64,000 bases of DNA from Flavobacterium muglaense (GTDB taxonomy: Bacteria; Bacteroidota; Bacteroidia; Flavobacteriales; Flavobacteriaceae), in assembly GCF_014305155.1 (NCBI RefSeq), contig NZ_JACRUK010000006.1, positions 57,460 to 121,459 on the forward strand, written 5' to 3'. The position numbers were made by a program, and so were the translations under genes. How positions within the stretch are numbered: position 1 is the first letter of the stretch; every line of letters starts with the position of its first letter. Under the pieces are notes generated by a model. It did not search any database, was not told the DNA's origin, and saw only the letters and a list, made by a program, of their open reading frames with translations. Shown here piece after piece: positions 18,504 through 26,891 of the stretch.

Positions 18504-18673
18504 GGGATTGAAAAGTAGTTTTTATCTTAAAATTGACTGTTTTTTATAAAATAAACAACTGCTGAGATGAAATTTTTTAGATTTGTTTTTCAATGGTAAT
18601 CCTTCATAATGAAACCGTTATAATTTTCGAATAAAAAAAAGAAGATTTAATGCAAGGACTTTTAGCTTTTGGC

Positions 18674-18704
18674 TTTGCACATCTCGAAAATAGTGCTAAT
18701 TTTG
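18674..18704 (+). promoter_or_regulatory. Promoter of tRNA-Glu
   Basis: TTTG at 18674-18677 and TAATTTTG at 18697-18704, spaced 19 bp, match the Bacteroidota TTG/TAnnTTTG promoter. It lies 20 bp before the tRNA. Confidence 0.8.
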
Positions 18705-18724
18705 CACCCGCAATACAAAAGCAG

Positions 18725-18796
18725 GGCCCGTTCGTCTATCGGTTAGGACGCATGGTTTTCATCCATGTAAGAGCGGTTCGATTCCGCTACGGGCTA
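18725..18796 (+). tRNA. tRNA-Glu (anticodon TTC)
   Basis: A 72-nt cloverleaf: acceptor GGCCCGT pairs with ACGGGCT; the anticodon stem CATGG/CCATG encloses the loop TTTTCAT (anticodon TTC); the T-arm GCGGTTCGATTCCGC is intact. No CCA is encoded. Confidence 0.95.
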
Positions 18797-18891
18797 CAAA
18801 ATGTATCAAACAGTGATTGGTTTTATTCTTAGAATCATTGTGCTACTAGAAAATGGGAATTAGTGCAATTTTCATTTTAAAATTCAAACTA

Positions 18892-18926
18892 AGCCTCGAA
18901 AGTGAACTCTTTCGAGGCTTTTTTTA
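18892..18926 (+). terminator. Terminator after tRNA-Glu
   Basis: Stem AGCCTCGAAAG / CTTTCGAGGCT, a five-base loop region, then TTTTTTT. It ends the tRNA-Glu transcript about 100 bp after the tRNA. Confidence 0.85.
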
Positions 18927-18929
18927 TTG

Positions 18930-18960
18930 TTGGTGTTCGATTTGGTTTTTTGTAGATTTG
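18930..18960 (+). promoter_or_regulatory. Promoter of the MOSC gene
   Basis: TTG (18930-18932) and TAGATTTG (18953-18960), spaced 20 bp, match the Bacteroidota promoter. The ATG follows 17 bp later. Confidence 0.65.
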
Positions 18961-18977
18961 ATAAAAAATAAGTCAGT

Positions 18978-19820
18978 ATGTTGCAACTTTCAGAAATCTG
19001 GATTTATCCTGTAAAATCATTAGGAGGAATAGCTGTTCAATCAGCATTGGTTACGGCTCGTGGTTTAGAGCACGATCGCCGCTGGATGTTGGTCGATGAG
19101 CAAGGTGTTTTTTTATCTCAAAGAACAACACCCGAGTTGGCACTTTTTGGTACTGATATTAGCGACAATTATTTGGTGATTAGTCATAAAGATCAGTTAG
19201 GAAATACGTTAAAAATTGATTTAAATGCAAACAAGTCTACAGCAGATGATCTAATAAAAACGATGGTTTGGGATGATGCTGTTGATGCTATTGAAGTGGG
19301 TTCGTCATTTTCAGCATGGTTTTCAACTATTTTAAAACAGCCTGTTCGATTGGTATATATGCCGGAAGAAAGCCATCGTAAAGTAGATCCAAATTTTGCT
19401 CAAACCACTGCTGATATCAATTCATTTTCGGATGGATTTCCTTTTTTGATTATTGGTCAGACGGCATTGGATGATTTGAATGCAAGGTTGAAAGAAGCAG
19501 TTCCTATGAAACGTTTTAGGCCCAATTTTGTTTTCACAGGAGGGCAAGCATCCGAAGAGGAGACTTGGAGCGAATTAACCATTGGGAACCACCTTTTTCA
19601 TGGGGTAAAACCGTGTGGAAGATGTGTACTCGTAACAGTAGATCCCGAAAAAGGAGTTTTGGCTGGCAAAGAGCCTTTGCTTACCTTGTCTAAATACAAA
19701 CGATCAGGCAATAATGTTATTTTTGGACAAAATTTAATTGCTGCAGCCAGTGGCAGAGTAAGCGTTGGAGACGCTATTGCGGTTAGTAAAACAAAAATTT
19801 TCGAAATTAGAGAGGATTAA
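18978..19820 (+). CDS. MOSC-domain protein
   Basis: A 280-residue protein with a MOSC_N beta-barrel domain (about 1-115; EIWIYPVKSLGGIAV) and a C-terminal MOSC domain with the GRCVLVTVDP segment holding the single Cys expected to bind a molybdenum cofactor. Relatives (YcbX, mARC) reduce N-hydroxylated bases; the physiological substrate here is unknown. No separate ferredoxin domain is present. The gene ends at a bidirectional terminator facing the phosphotransferase. Confidence 0.92.
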   Translation: MLQLSEIWIYPVKSLGGIAVQSALVTARGLEHDRRWMLVDEQGVFLSQRTTPELALFGTDISDNYLVISHKDQLGNTLKIDLNANKSTADDLIKTMVWDDAVDAIEVGSSFSAWFSTILKQPVRLVYMPEESHRKVDPNFAQTTADINSFSDGFPFLIIGQTALDDLNARLKEAVPMKRFRPNFVFTGGQASEEETWSELTIGNHLFHGVKPCGRCVLVTVDPEKGVLAGKEPLLTLSKYKRSGNNVIFGQNLIAAASGRVSVGDAIAVSKTKIFEIRED

Positions 19821-19869
19821 TTTCTTTGTAATCTTTTTTGTTGGGTTAAACCCAAAGTAAAAATAATAG

Positions 19870-19898
19870 AAAAGCCATGAGTATTCATGGCTTTTTTG
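19870..19898. terminator. Bidirectional terminator between convergent genes
   Basis: AAAAGCCATGA-GTAT-TCATGGCTTTTTT forms a strong hairpin between the MOSC gene and the convergent phosphotransferase. Confidence 0.85.
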
Positions 19899-19922
19899 CG
19901 TAAAAATGTATAAAAAACAATT

Positions 19923-20912
19923 CTATGATTTTTGTTTTTCGGGATAATCCAACCACGATTTTAATCGGGCTACATACATTAATTTTAAATAGTTTTCGGT
20001 CAAAAAAACATTCGACCAATCAAATCGTTGCGATTGAACACCAAGATAAAAAAGCCATATTGCAGCTCCGGCTTCAGGTATTAATTGTAACTCTTCAACG
20101 GTTAATGAACGAATGCTTTGGTAGCCTTTTAAGAATTGTTCTTTTTTACTCTCGTATTCTACTTTATTGTTTTCTATATGAAACAACTGTTTGCAAAAAT
20201 AAGCCACATCCAAAACTAACGGACCGTTGCCACAAAAATCAAAATCAAAAATTGTGATTGCGCTCTCCTCAGTGATACTCATATTATCGTACCAAATATC
20301 CAAATGAACAATTCCTTTGGAAATCTCAGAATGATCGACACTTTCAAAAGTTTGCGTTATGCGATCGCAAACAGTTTTTAAGTATTGCATTTCTGGATTT
20401 TCTGCTGGAAAATGCTGTAACGCTTGTTTGTAGGGCGTTTTTAGTAAAGTTTCAGGATTATAAGCAACTCGGTTGCAACTTTTGTCTACTGTTATTTGGT
20501 GTACTTGCGCCATGAGTACGCCAATTTTAAAGCACGTTGCTTGATCCATAAACCGCATTTTTCCGCCTTCGGCAAAAGAGAAAAGTACCGCATGACGCAA
20601 TCCTTCGGGCGCATTTATATCTTGGATAAACTGTTTGTTTCGATCAGCAATAGGATATGAAATACTAGTGCTGTTTTGTTTTAAAAGTAACAGCAGGTCA
20701 ATTTCAGCTTCAATTTCTTCCTTAGAACGCCAGTTGTAGCAATACACGCGCAGCATATATTTATGATCGTTATCAGTAATGAAATAGGTATGGTTGATGC
20801 CCGTTCTAAACAATTGGCAAGTTGCATTCGCACTCAAATTGTATTTTTCAATAGCGAATTGTCCAAGAGCAGTTGCAGAGAGTGTGGTGCTGGTAACTGG
20901 AAAGTGGGTCAT
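19923..20912 (-). CDS. Aminoglycoside/choline-kinase-like phosphotransferase
   Basis: A 329-residue cytoplasmic kinase-fold enzyme of the APH family. It has the catalytic GIVHLDIWYDNM loop (HxDxxxxN) and the magnesium motif IFDFDFCGNG. The substrate is not evident; the N-terminal RTGINHTYFITDNDHKYMLRVY matches the homoserine-kinase-like branch. ATG at 20912 is preferred to an in-frame start 33 bp upstream, as MTHFPVTSTTLSATAL gives a conventional N-terminus. It follows a small membrane-protein gene on the same strand. Confidence 0.88.
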   Translation of the reverse strand: MTHFPVTSTTLSATALGQFAIEKYNLSANATCQLFRTGINHTYFITDNDHKYMLRVYCYNWRSKEEIEAEIDLLLLLKQNSTSISYPIADRNKQFIQDINAPEGLRHAVLFSFAEGGKMRFMDQATCFKIGVLMAQVHQITVDKSCNRVAYNPETLLKTPYKQALQHFPAENPEMQYLKTVCDRITQTFESVDHSEISKGIVHLDIWYDNMSITEESAITIFDFDFCGNGPLVLDVAYFCKQLFHIENNKVEYESKKEQFLKGYQSIRSLTVEELQLIPEAGAAIWLFYLGVQSQRFDWSNVFLTENYLKLMYVARLKSWLDYPEKQKS

Positions 20913-20979
20913 GTTGTGGTTTTTAGTGGAGCACAAAGGTATCATTTCAGCATTGATATTAAGTCTTACAGCTGCTCAA

Positions 20980-21162
20980 TCAATCTTTTTTGTCTTGTTG
21001 TTCGGTTTGATTTTGCTTTTGGTGCGGCAAGCTGTCGCCGACATTCATTCCGGACGCCATTCCGATCATAAAAGCGGTTATGACTACCATAATTTTTCTT
21101 TTAGCCCAAAGAATAGGGTGCGTAGATTGCTCTAAACGCGATTTATTTTTTTGTTTATACAT
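20980..21162 (-). CDS. Small single-pass membrane protein, unknown
   Basis: About 60 residues: a basic N-terminus (MYKQKNKSRLEQSTHPILWA), one hydrophobic helix (KIMVVITAFMIGMASGMNVG) and a Gln/Lys-rich tail. ATG at 21162 was preferred to a start 36 bp upstream. I do not recognise a family. It lies 67 bp upstream of the phosphotransferase on the same strand, so the two may be co-transcribed. Confidence 0.5.
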   Translation of the reverse strand: MYKQKNKSRLEQSTHPILWAKRKIMVVITAFMIGMASGMNVGDSLPHQKQNQTEQQDKKD

Positions 21163-21235
21163 GATGTAATTGATAAATGATGAAACATTTGATAGCATCG
21201 TTATGCCATAGAAAGCATAAATGCCTAGTAGATTT

Positions 21236-21604
21236 CTAAGCTATGTATAAACTAGTGTGTGCGTTACGAGCAGTAATAGTCTCGTTTAAAAATAAATTTT
21301 GGGCAATAAATGAAGTGATTTTTTGAAACAGTTGGGTTCTGGTTTTTAAGATTGCCGGAACGCTAAGGCTGTAGCTGATTGCAAATTGAAGGTAAGTAAG
21401 CGGAATAGAAAATACGGACTGTGCCGCTGAAATTTGCTTGAAAAAGACTGTTTTTGAGCGAGCCGTTTTTGCATCGTTACTTACAATTGCATTTGAAAAT
21501 TGGTAATATTCAACTGAATTAATTGAAGAAACTAATGCACCATCGTTCACTATCAAGCCAAAAGCAAGAAAGAGCGCAATAAGATATTTTAGTTGTTTGA
21601 TCAA
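21236..21604 (-). CDS. Exported protein of unknown function
   Basis: A 122-residue frame with a hydrophobic N-terminus (IKQLKYLIALFLAFGLIVNDG) like a signal peptide or membrane anchor, and a mature part without cysteines. It contains a moderately hydrophobic middle segment (SIPLTYLQFAISYSLSVPAI). No family is recognised. It stands alone on the minus strand, with no convincing RBS to decide the start. Confidence 0.5.
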   Translation of the reverse strand: MIKQLKYLIALFLAFGLIVNDGALVSSINSVEYYQFSNAIVSNDAKTARSKTVFFKQISAAQSVFSIPLTYLQFAISYSLSVPAILKTRTQLFQKITSFIAQNLFLNETITARNAHTSLYIA

Positions 21605-21711
21605 TTGAAGGGTTGTTAATCTAAAACAAATGTACGTGTTCTTTACATTTAAATGTTTTAGAGGTCTATTATAAAGTAGTTTTTTAAGGATTTAAAAAGA
21701 ATCAACCTCAA

Positions 21712-21927
21712 TTAAGAGGTAGATTCTTTGACATATTCCATAATGTCCCCTGGTTGACATTCTAATATTTTGCAAATCAATTCGAGTGTAGAAAAACGAA
21801 TTGCTTTGGCTTTTCCTGTTTTTAAAATAGAGAGGTTTGCGGTAGTGATGCCAATTCTTTCAGCAAGTTCATTAGAGCGCATTTTTCTTTTCGCAAGCAT
21901 CACATCAACGTTTATTACTATAGCCAT
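21712..21927 (-). CDS. Small XRE-type (helix-turn-helix) regulator
   Basis: A 71-residue DNA-binding protein consisting of one Cro/C1-type HTH (MLAKRKMRSNELAERIGIT and TANLSILKTGKAKAIRFSTL) and a short tail (CQPGDIMEYVK). It is the YozG-type regulator often found beside DUF2975 membrane proteins. Its start lies 2 bp after the DUF2975 stop on the same strand, so the two form a tight pair. Confidence 0.9.
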   Translation of the reverse strand: MAIVINVDVMLAKRKMRSNELAERIGITTANLSILKTGKAKAIRFSTLELICKILECQPGDIMEYVKESTS

Positions 21928-21929
21928 AA

Positions 21930-22445
21930 TTATACTGTTAGTTCGTTTTCGTCTTTAAGATTTTTTGCAATTTTAAATACTTCACTTAATACCATGAAAA
22001 ATAATGCTAATGTAATTACAGGAAAATTTAAACCTATGTAATTCAAATTAACAGGGGTGTTTCCTATTTTTATAAGATAGATTATTTTAATAAATAAAAT
22101 AGGTGTGCCTTTTAATATTGCAGATAAAATTAGACTTTTCCCTATTTTATTTAAAAGTAAAATAACTTGATGGTCAAAAATTTTATTTTCCATGAATAGA
22201 AAGACAACTTTTCTAAGTAGATAAATACTATAGATAAATATAAAAGAGCTTATTGTGATCAGGCTGAAAACGATTTTTGAATTTACATCAATTATTGATA
22301 AATCGATATTTTCTATTTCATACGGCTTTTGAATTTTATAATTAAAAAGTATTTTGCTTAATTTAACAGATACAAGGAAAGTGGAAAAGATAGATGTAAA
22401 GAAAAGTAGATTAATAAAGTTTTTTAAATAGTGTAGTTTTTTCAT
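21930..22445 (-). CDS. DUF2975 membrane protein
   Basis: A 171-residue inner-membrane protein with four hydrophobic segments (about 12-30, 55-78, 95-120, 138-158) and a charged C-terminus (KIAKNLKDENELTV). This layout and its pairing with a 71-residue XRE regulator match DUF2975. No function is assigned; these pairs are thought to be small signalling units. It is followed directly by its regulator. Confidence 0.88.
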   Translation of the reverse strand: MKKLHYLKNFINLLFFTSIFSTFLVSVKLSKILFNYKIQKPYEIENIDLSIIDVNSKIVFSLITISSFIFIYSIYLLRKVVFLFMENKIFDHQVILLLNKIGKSLILSAILKGTPILFIKIIYLIKIGNTPVNLNYIGLNFPVITLALFFMVLSEVFKIAKNLKDENELTV

Positions 22446-22554
22446 GATTATGTTTTTTTAAATTCATGACAAACATATTAATTAATTATTGATTAACAAT
22501 AATAAAATACCAAAAAAAACAATATTTTTTTTTATTTTTTGATGATTTTTAAAA

Positions 22555-23730
22555 TTACTGTCTTTTGTTTTTTTGGCGTAAAGCCAATAATCCAAAGATA
22601 GGACCAATAGCCAAACAAAAATAAATCAAACTGCTGTTAGTCAACAGTTGCAGCCCACTAATTAATTGGATGCTAATGATTGTGATGGCAAAGCCAATGC
22701 TGTTTACCAAGGTAAGTGCAGTTCCTTTTACTTCGGCAGGAGCATTTTGTGCTACCAGGGTAGAGAGCAATGGAGAATCGGCAACTACGGCCATTCCCCA
22801 GAAAAGTAAGAAAGCAATAAATAGTATTGCTGAAGGTTGGGTGAATAATAGTGGCGATATAAGACAACAAACACAAGATAGTAACAAAGCAATGGTTGCT
22901 ATTTTTTTAGTGCCAAAACTTTCTGATAAATAACCGCTCAGTACACAAGCAAGTCCACCAATACCGATGATAGTAAACGATAAAATAGGAATATTGAATT
23001 GTGTTTCGGTATGGAGGCTCGTGTAGGTTTTGAGCATTAATGGAACAAAAGCCCAAAAAGCATAGAGTTCCCACATATGACCAAAGTAACCAAAAGCAGC
23101 GGTACGTAAATTTTTGTTTTTAAATATTCCAAAAAAAGCATTGATGTTGACTCCTTGGCTCGGTTTTCTAAAAGGACCGTCAGGAACTAAAAACACCATC
23201 ATCAATCCGCCTAAAATGGCGAGTCCGGCAGTGCAGAGAATGACAAGTTCCCAAGGCAAACCAGAAGTCATCCCTTTAAGAAAATGCGGAAAAGCGGTTC
23301 CTAAAACGAGCGCGCCAACTAAAAAGCCTAATGATTTCCCCAATCCTTTTTCAAAATAATCGGCGGCAATTTTCATTCCTACAGGATAGATTCCGGCAAG
23401 GAAAAAACCAGTTAGAAATCGAATACTCAACATGCTTGCGAGATTATTTCCATCCCATAAAATCCCAAGGTTGCATGCAGCGCCAAGCAAAGCACTGATT
23501 AAAAATACTTTTGAAGGCGAAAACCGATCGGCTACGGCTAATAGAGCAAAGACTAATGTTCCTAAGATGAAACCAAATTGCACTGCTGAGGTTAAATAGC
23601 TCACGGCATTTGGGTTGAGGTTGAAATGCAATACTAAATCACTCATGACAGCATTGCTGGCAAACCAAAGCGAGGTGCAACAAAATTGAGCGATAACAAT
23701 TATAGGGAGAATATTTTTGGACGGTTTCAT
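22555..23730 (-). CDS. MFS transporter
   Basis: A 391-residue protein with about twelve hydrophobic segments and an N-terminus (LPIIVIAQFCCTSLWFASNAV) of the MFS_1 class. The loop between helices 2 and 3 carries ADRFSPSKVFL. The substrate is not evident; the sequence fits neither the sugar nor the drug signatures I know. It is a single gene on the minus strand with no partner. Confidence 0.9.
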   Translation of the reverse strand: MKPSKNILPIIVIAQFCCTSLWFASNAVMSDLVLHFNLNPNAVSYLTSAVQFGFILGTLVFALLAVADRFSPSKVFLISALLGAACNLGILWDGNNLASMLSIRFLTGFFLAGIYPVGMKIAADYFEKGLGKSLGFLVGALVLGTAFPHFLKGMTSGLPWELVILCTAGLAILGGLMMVFLVPDGPFRKPSQGVNINAFFGIFKNKNLRTAAFGYFGHMWELYAFWAFVPLMLKTYTSLHTETQFNIPILSFTIIGIGGLACVLSGYLSESFGTKKIATIALLLSCVCCLISPLLFTQPSAILFIAFLLFWGMAVVADSPLLSTLVAQNAPAEVKGTALTLVNSIGFAITIISIQLISGLQLLTNSSLIYFCLAIGPIFGLLALRQKNKRQ

Positions 23731-23850
23731 TTACTTGTATTTTACAGCCTTTTTAAAGGAGGAAAGCAAAATTAAAGTATTATTTACGATTGAACCTTTT
23801 ATTTAATATTCTTTTGGCTTTATGGTTTGAGGGAATGCTTCAAGATTGCA

Positions 23851-23881
23851 AAAGTCATTGCGAGGAACGAAGCGATCAAGG
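23851..23881. repeat. Dispersed repeat AAAGTCATTGCGAGGAACGA (copy 1)
   Basis: This 31-bp sequence matches the one at 25056-25086 with five mismatches (GCGAGGAACGAAGCGATC versus GCAAGCAACGAAGCGGTC). The core CATTGCGAGGAACGAAGC is a short repeat I know to be widespread in Bacteroidota. The two copies bracket the YefM-YoeB and DUF3024 genes. Confidence 0.65.
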
Positions 23882-23972
23882 CTGACGCACTATGATTTAT
23901 GAAAGGAGATTTCGAGAAATAGAAATAAGTTGCCAACAATAGTTGGATAAATAATATAAAAAAATAAAATAT

Positions 23973-23990
23973 TGTACATAAATTTGTACA
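23973..23990 (+). promoter_or_regulatory. YefM operator overlapping the promoter
   Basis: Two TGTACA hexamers (23973-23978 and 23985-23990) have centres 12 bp apart. They flank TAAATTTG (23979-23986), a -7 element in the TAnnTTTG style. TGTACA pairs are the known binding core of E. coli YefM, so the antitoxin can be expected to repress here. It lies 14 bp before the antitoxin start. Confidence 0.75.
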
Positions 23991-24003
23991 AAACACATTA
24001 ATT

Positions 24004-24258
24004 ATGATAGTCACAAGTATTTCAGATTTCAGAAAAGATATTAAATCTTACCTTGATAGAGTATCAATCAACTTTGAAACGCTAATTATCAATCGCGGAA
24101 AAGATTCAGGAATTGTTGTTATTTCATTGGAAGAATACGATTCATTAATGGCAACAAATTATGAATTGTTGAACAGAGCGAACGAGAGTAGATTGGATGC
24201 TGCAATTGAAAAATTTAAGAGTGGAAAATCGTTTTCTAAAGACTTAATTGAGGAGTAA
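24004..24258 (+). CDS. yefM: Antitoxin YefM (Phd/YefM family)
   Basis: An 84-residue type II antitoxin that binds and neutralises the YoeB toxin and represses its own operon. The N-terminal IVTSISDFRKDIKSYLDRV and the VVISLEEYDSLMATNYELL segment are diagnostic of the Phd/YefM fold; the C-terminal tail (AAIEKFKSGKSFSKDLIEE) is the toxin-binding arm. TAA at 24256-24258 is one base from the YoeB ATG, with an AGGAG ribosome-binding site inside the antitoxin end. Confidence 0.94.
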   Translation: MIVTSISDFRKDIKSYLDRVSINFETLIINRGKDSGIVVISLEEYDSLMATNYELLNRANESRLDAAIEKFKSGKSFSKDLIEE

Positions 24259-24259
24259 A

Positions 24260-24517
24260 ATGAAATATGTATTTGTTGACGAATCTTGGGGAGATTATTT
24301 GTATTGGCAAAAAATAGATAAGAAAAAAGTTAAAAAAATAAATGAGCTACTCAAAGATATTTCAAGGAATCCTTTTAAGGGAATAAGGAATCCAGAAGCG
24401 TTAAAGCACAAATATGCTGGATTTTGGTCCAGAAGAATTGATGATGAACATCGAGTAATTTATCGATTTATAGATGATGAAATTCAGATTTTGAAATGTA
24501 GACATCATTACGATTAA
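24260..24517 (+). CDS. yoeB: mRNA-interferase toxin YoeB
   Basis: An 85-residue ribosome-dependent endoribonuclease of the Txe/YoeB family. It aligns residue by residue with E. coli YoeB, and the catalytic set is intact: E46, R65, H83 and Y84. The FWSRRI and EHRVIYR segments (about 55-69) are typical. ATG at 24260 is preferred to a TTG 12 bp earlier because it has AGGAG at 24251-24255 and matches the family start. Toxicity is inferred from intact residues. Confidence 0.94.
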   Translation: MKYVFVDESWGDYLYWQKIDKKKVKKINELLKDISRNPFKGIRNPEALKHKYAGFWSRRIDDEHRVIYRFIDDEIQILKCRHHYD

Positions 24518-24529
24518 TAGTAAACCGGG

Positions 24530-24646
24530 TAACGCACCTTGGTGGCTATTGCTAAATTGACTGAAATTACTATTTTTAAATTGTATTTTTCGTTTAGCCA
24601 GAAATTTTCGTCTTTGAACTCTGCAACAGCCACAAGCGCGAAAACG
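24530..24646. repeat. Inverted-repeat region after the toxin gene
   Basis: The gap between the yoeB stop and the DUF3024 stop holds an inverted pair: GGTGGCTATTGC (24540-24551) and GCAACAGCCAC (24624-24634), extending weakly to GCACC / GCGCG. The interior is AT-rich. It could be a recombination site, a terminator-like structure or a remnant repeat; no integron core site is clear. Confidence 0.4.
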
Positions 24647-24988
24647 CTATCCCCAAAAGCAACTATAGTCATCTTTTTCTATTAATCGAATAAAATCTAA
24701 TAGATTTTTTACAGTTGGTTGCGGTTTGTAGGCATGCCATTTTAAATCGGATTTTTGCCAAAAAACTTTCCATTGATCGTCTTTTTGAACATAAGTAGCT
24801 TTGGCAATATCATTTTCAACTTTCTCTTTAGGATCCATCCAGTCGGGTCTAATTTCGAAGATGAACACACTTTGTTTTTCAATTCGGTATCCAATATCAA
24901 TTTGAGACCTCATTTCTTCCTCTGGACGAATGTAGGATAAATAGTTTTCAATTTCTTCTATCTCGATACTAGCTATTTCGTATTTCAT
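24647..24988 (-). CDS. DUF3024 domain protein
   Basis: A 113-residue small cytoplasmic protein matching DUF3024, with the ending QPTVKNLLDFIRLIEKDD and the aromatic KSDLKWHAYKPQ segment. The family is common near mobile or variable regions and has no known function. It lies in reverse orientation downstream of YefM-YoeB and between the two short repeats, so it probably belongs to the same accessory insertion. Confidence 0.8.
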   Translation of the reverse strand: MKYEIASIEIEEIENYLSYIRPEEEMRSQIDIGYRIEKQSVFIFEIRPDWMDPKEKVENDIAKATYVQKDDQWKVFWQKSDLKWHAYKPQPTVKNLLDFIRLIEKDDYSCFWG

Positions 24989-25055
24989 TTTTAGTTTTTT
25001 TTTAGTTTTACCATGTGATTCTCCACAGTGTTTTGATTCACCATGTCAATTATTT

Positions 25056-25086
25056 AAAGTCATTGCAAGCAACGAAGCGGTCACGG
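25056..25086. repeat. Dispersed repeat AAAGTCATTGCAAGCAACGA (copy 2)
   Basis: Counterpart of 23851-23881 in the same orientation, upstream of the DUF3024 gene. Together they form direct repeats about 1.2 kb apart. Confidence 0.65.
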
Positions 25087-25193
25087 TTGTTGTATCTGGT
25101 TTTTAAAATGTAAAGAAATGAAAAATAATTTAAAATAACTTATTGTACCGGTTGAGGTAATGAGTTATAAGTTCTCGTTACCATTGAGAATTG

Positions 25194-25823
25194 CTAGAAT
25201 AAATTTTTATCAGAAAATTTAAAATCTTGTATTTTAGGCAGTGGCCTCATTATAATTGTTTTTTTTCGTTGACTTAATACTTTGTCTGAGCCTAATAACT
25301 CATTGGTTTCGATTCGGGTACCCGTGATTAAGTTAAACGTTGCTTCTGTAAATAATGTGTTTTCGTCAGTATAGCCTTGGGTGGCATTGTTTGTTAATTT
25401 TTTTACATTAATTAGCTCAAAATTGCCGTTTTGATATTTGAAATCGTAGGTAATATTACCGTTTTTAATTTCGCTCCACATTGTTAGGATGCCATTTTCA
25501 ATAAAAAAATCTGGAATTTGGTATCCGTTATATGCTCCGTGGTTTTCAGCGGGTAATTGTGGTTCAATTATTTTGGTTGAAGATACGGCTAAAGTTAATT
25601 TTTTGTTTGGTTGCGATAATAAAATTTGTAGCATTAACGGTCGTGTTGCATCTGTGGTGTCCATTTTAACGGTTAGTTTATCCTTTCTTCCATCATTGTT
25701 TAAGTCGCCTGTTTCTTCTCTTACTAGGTAAGTATAATTGCTTGTTTTTTTAGTGTTTTGAGCAGATAAGTTCATTTGGACTGCAAACAAAATAAAAGCA
25801 AAATACAGCGCAATGTTTTTCAT
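25194..25823 (-). CDS. Exported protein with calcium-loop-like motif
   Basis: A 209-residue protein with signal peptide MKNIALYFAFILFAVQMNLSAQ. Near residue 40 it has GDLNNDGRKDKLTV, an FG-GAP or EF-hand-like DxNxDGxxD loop. The remaining mature part is beta-rich. I do not recognise a named family; small Bacteroidota VCBS/FG-GAP proteins look similar. It stands alone in a region of short spacers and repeats. Confidence 0.75.
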   Translation of the reverse strand: MKNIALYFAFILFAVQMNLSAQNTKKTSNYTYLVREETGDLNNDGRKDKLTVKMDTTDATRPLMLQILLSQPNKKLTLAVSSTKIIEPQLPAENHGAYNGYQIPDFFIENGILTMWSEIKNGNITYDFKYQNGNFELINVKKLTNNATQGYTDENTLFTEATFNLITGTRIETNELLGSDKVLSQRKKTIIMRPLPKIQDFKFSDKNLF

Positions 25824-26110
25824 GGTTTAAAATTTATTTTTGATATGTTTTCGAACTCAGCACGAAAGTTTCCGTCATTATAGTGGAGATGTATTTGGGT
25901 CAGTTTTTTTTCATTAAAATACTTGTAGGCTAAAAACTATGAGGCTTCGAATAGGTTGTTTAGTGTTTTAAAGAGTGATGAACGCCAATTTTTTAGTGGT
26001 TTGAGGTTTTGTTAAATTAATAGCTACTCAGTACCCATCTAAAGAAAAAGTGCAACTGAAGCGTTTTTTTTTAGATAAGCTACACAGTCTGTGTTTTGTA
26101 ACAGCAATGG

Positions 26111-26779
26111 TTAATATTCTGTCAGCCAAATAAATAGTAGAATTGCCCCCTGTATGGCAAATACGATCCAGATCAATTTTTTACTTGGTTCGGACATGTT
26201 TTTTAAACTTTGGATGGTTTTTTCTTTGATGATGTCGTTAAAGTTTTGATTCTCCTGCTGAAAATCAACGTCGTTTAATTTAATTTTTTTCATGCCAAAT
26301 ACAATAATCTTTCTCAGCCATTTGTTTTCAGTTTTATCATTTTGAATCTCTTGTATTATTTTGAGTTTGTTTAAAGAAAAATCTCCAGTGTTTTTTAAGA
26401 TTTGTGGTTGTTTAGTTTGGAGTTTTTGAAAAGTTTTTTCTAAAAAAGGGTTAATTAAACTTTCAGACTTGTCGGTAATTAATTGGTGCGATAATTTTGA
26501 TATTATGTACTTGTTTGAAAGTGCAAAAAAGATAAATGGGCTGAAAATAAAAGTTAAATACCACAATAGAGAACCAATTGGGCGCGTAAAAAATGTCAAT
26601 ATTAAAAAAGGAATAGGACTTACGTGTCCAGAATGCCCAGCATCAATGTTTTTAGTTAATATAAAGAACTCTATGATAGTAACTGTAATGGTGATCAATG
26701 TTGCTAACACATTTATTTTTAAAAAACTAAACAGGGCAATTCCGGATAGTTTTGCGTAGTACTTAAAATTTTCTTTCAT
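26111..26779 (-). CDS. Unknown membrane protein
   Basis: A 222-residue protein with three or four hydrophobic segments: about 10-40 (FSFLKINVLATLITITVTII), 55-90, and one at the extreme C-terminus (LIWIVFAIQGAILLFIWLTEY). The central ~100 residues are charged and helical, presumably cytoplasmic. No domain is recognised and neighbours give no hint. It is a single gene next to a dispersed structured repeat. Confidence 0.7.
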   Translation of the reverse strand: MKENFKYYAKLSGIALFSFLKINVLATLITITVTIIEFFILTKNIDAGHSGHVSPIPFLILTFFTRPIGSLLWYLTFIFSPFIFFALSNKYIISKLSHQLITDKSESLINPFLEKTFQKLQTKQPQILKNTGDFSLNKLKIIQEIQNDKTENKWLRKIIVFGMKKIKLNDVDFQQENQNFNDIIKEKTIQSLKNMSEPSKKLIWIVFAIQGAILLFIWLTEY

Positions 26780-26891
26780 TTTTTTATTTTGTGATTTGGC
26801 TGTATTATTTATTGTTTTATCTTTTTCTAATTCAAATATAGGCTAATTATCTTATAAATTATAGTAGAATGGTGATTGCTGGCAATTTGTG

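Noticed and set aside
18650..18832. Small open frame across tRNA-Glu
   Set aside because: It overlaps the promoter and whole tRNA; not a protein gene.
20763..21135. Two plus-strand frames opposite the phosphotransferase start and small protein
   Set aside because: Antisense shadows; composition is atypical and there are no ribosome-binding sites.
23820..24014. 64-codon minus-strand frame before yefM
   Set aside because: It covers the dispersed repeat and the yefM operator, and its sequence shows no family features.
24530..24646. Integron attC site after yoeB
   Set aside because: An inverted repeat is present, but neither end shows a clear GTTRRRY core and there is no integrase in the window.
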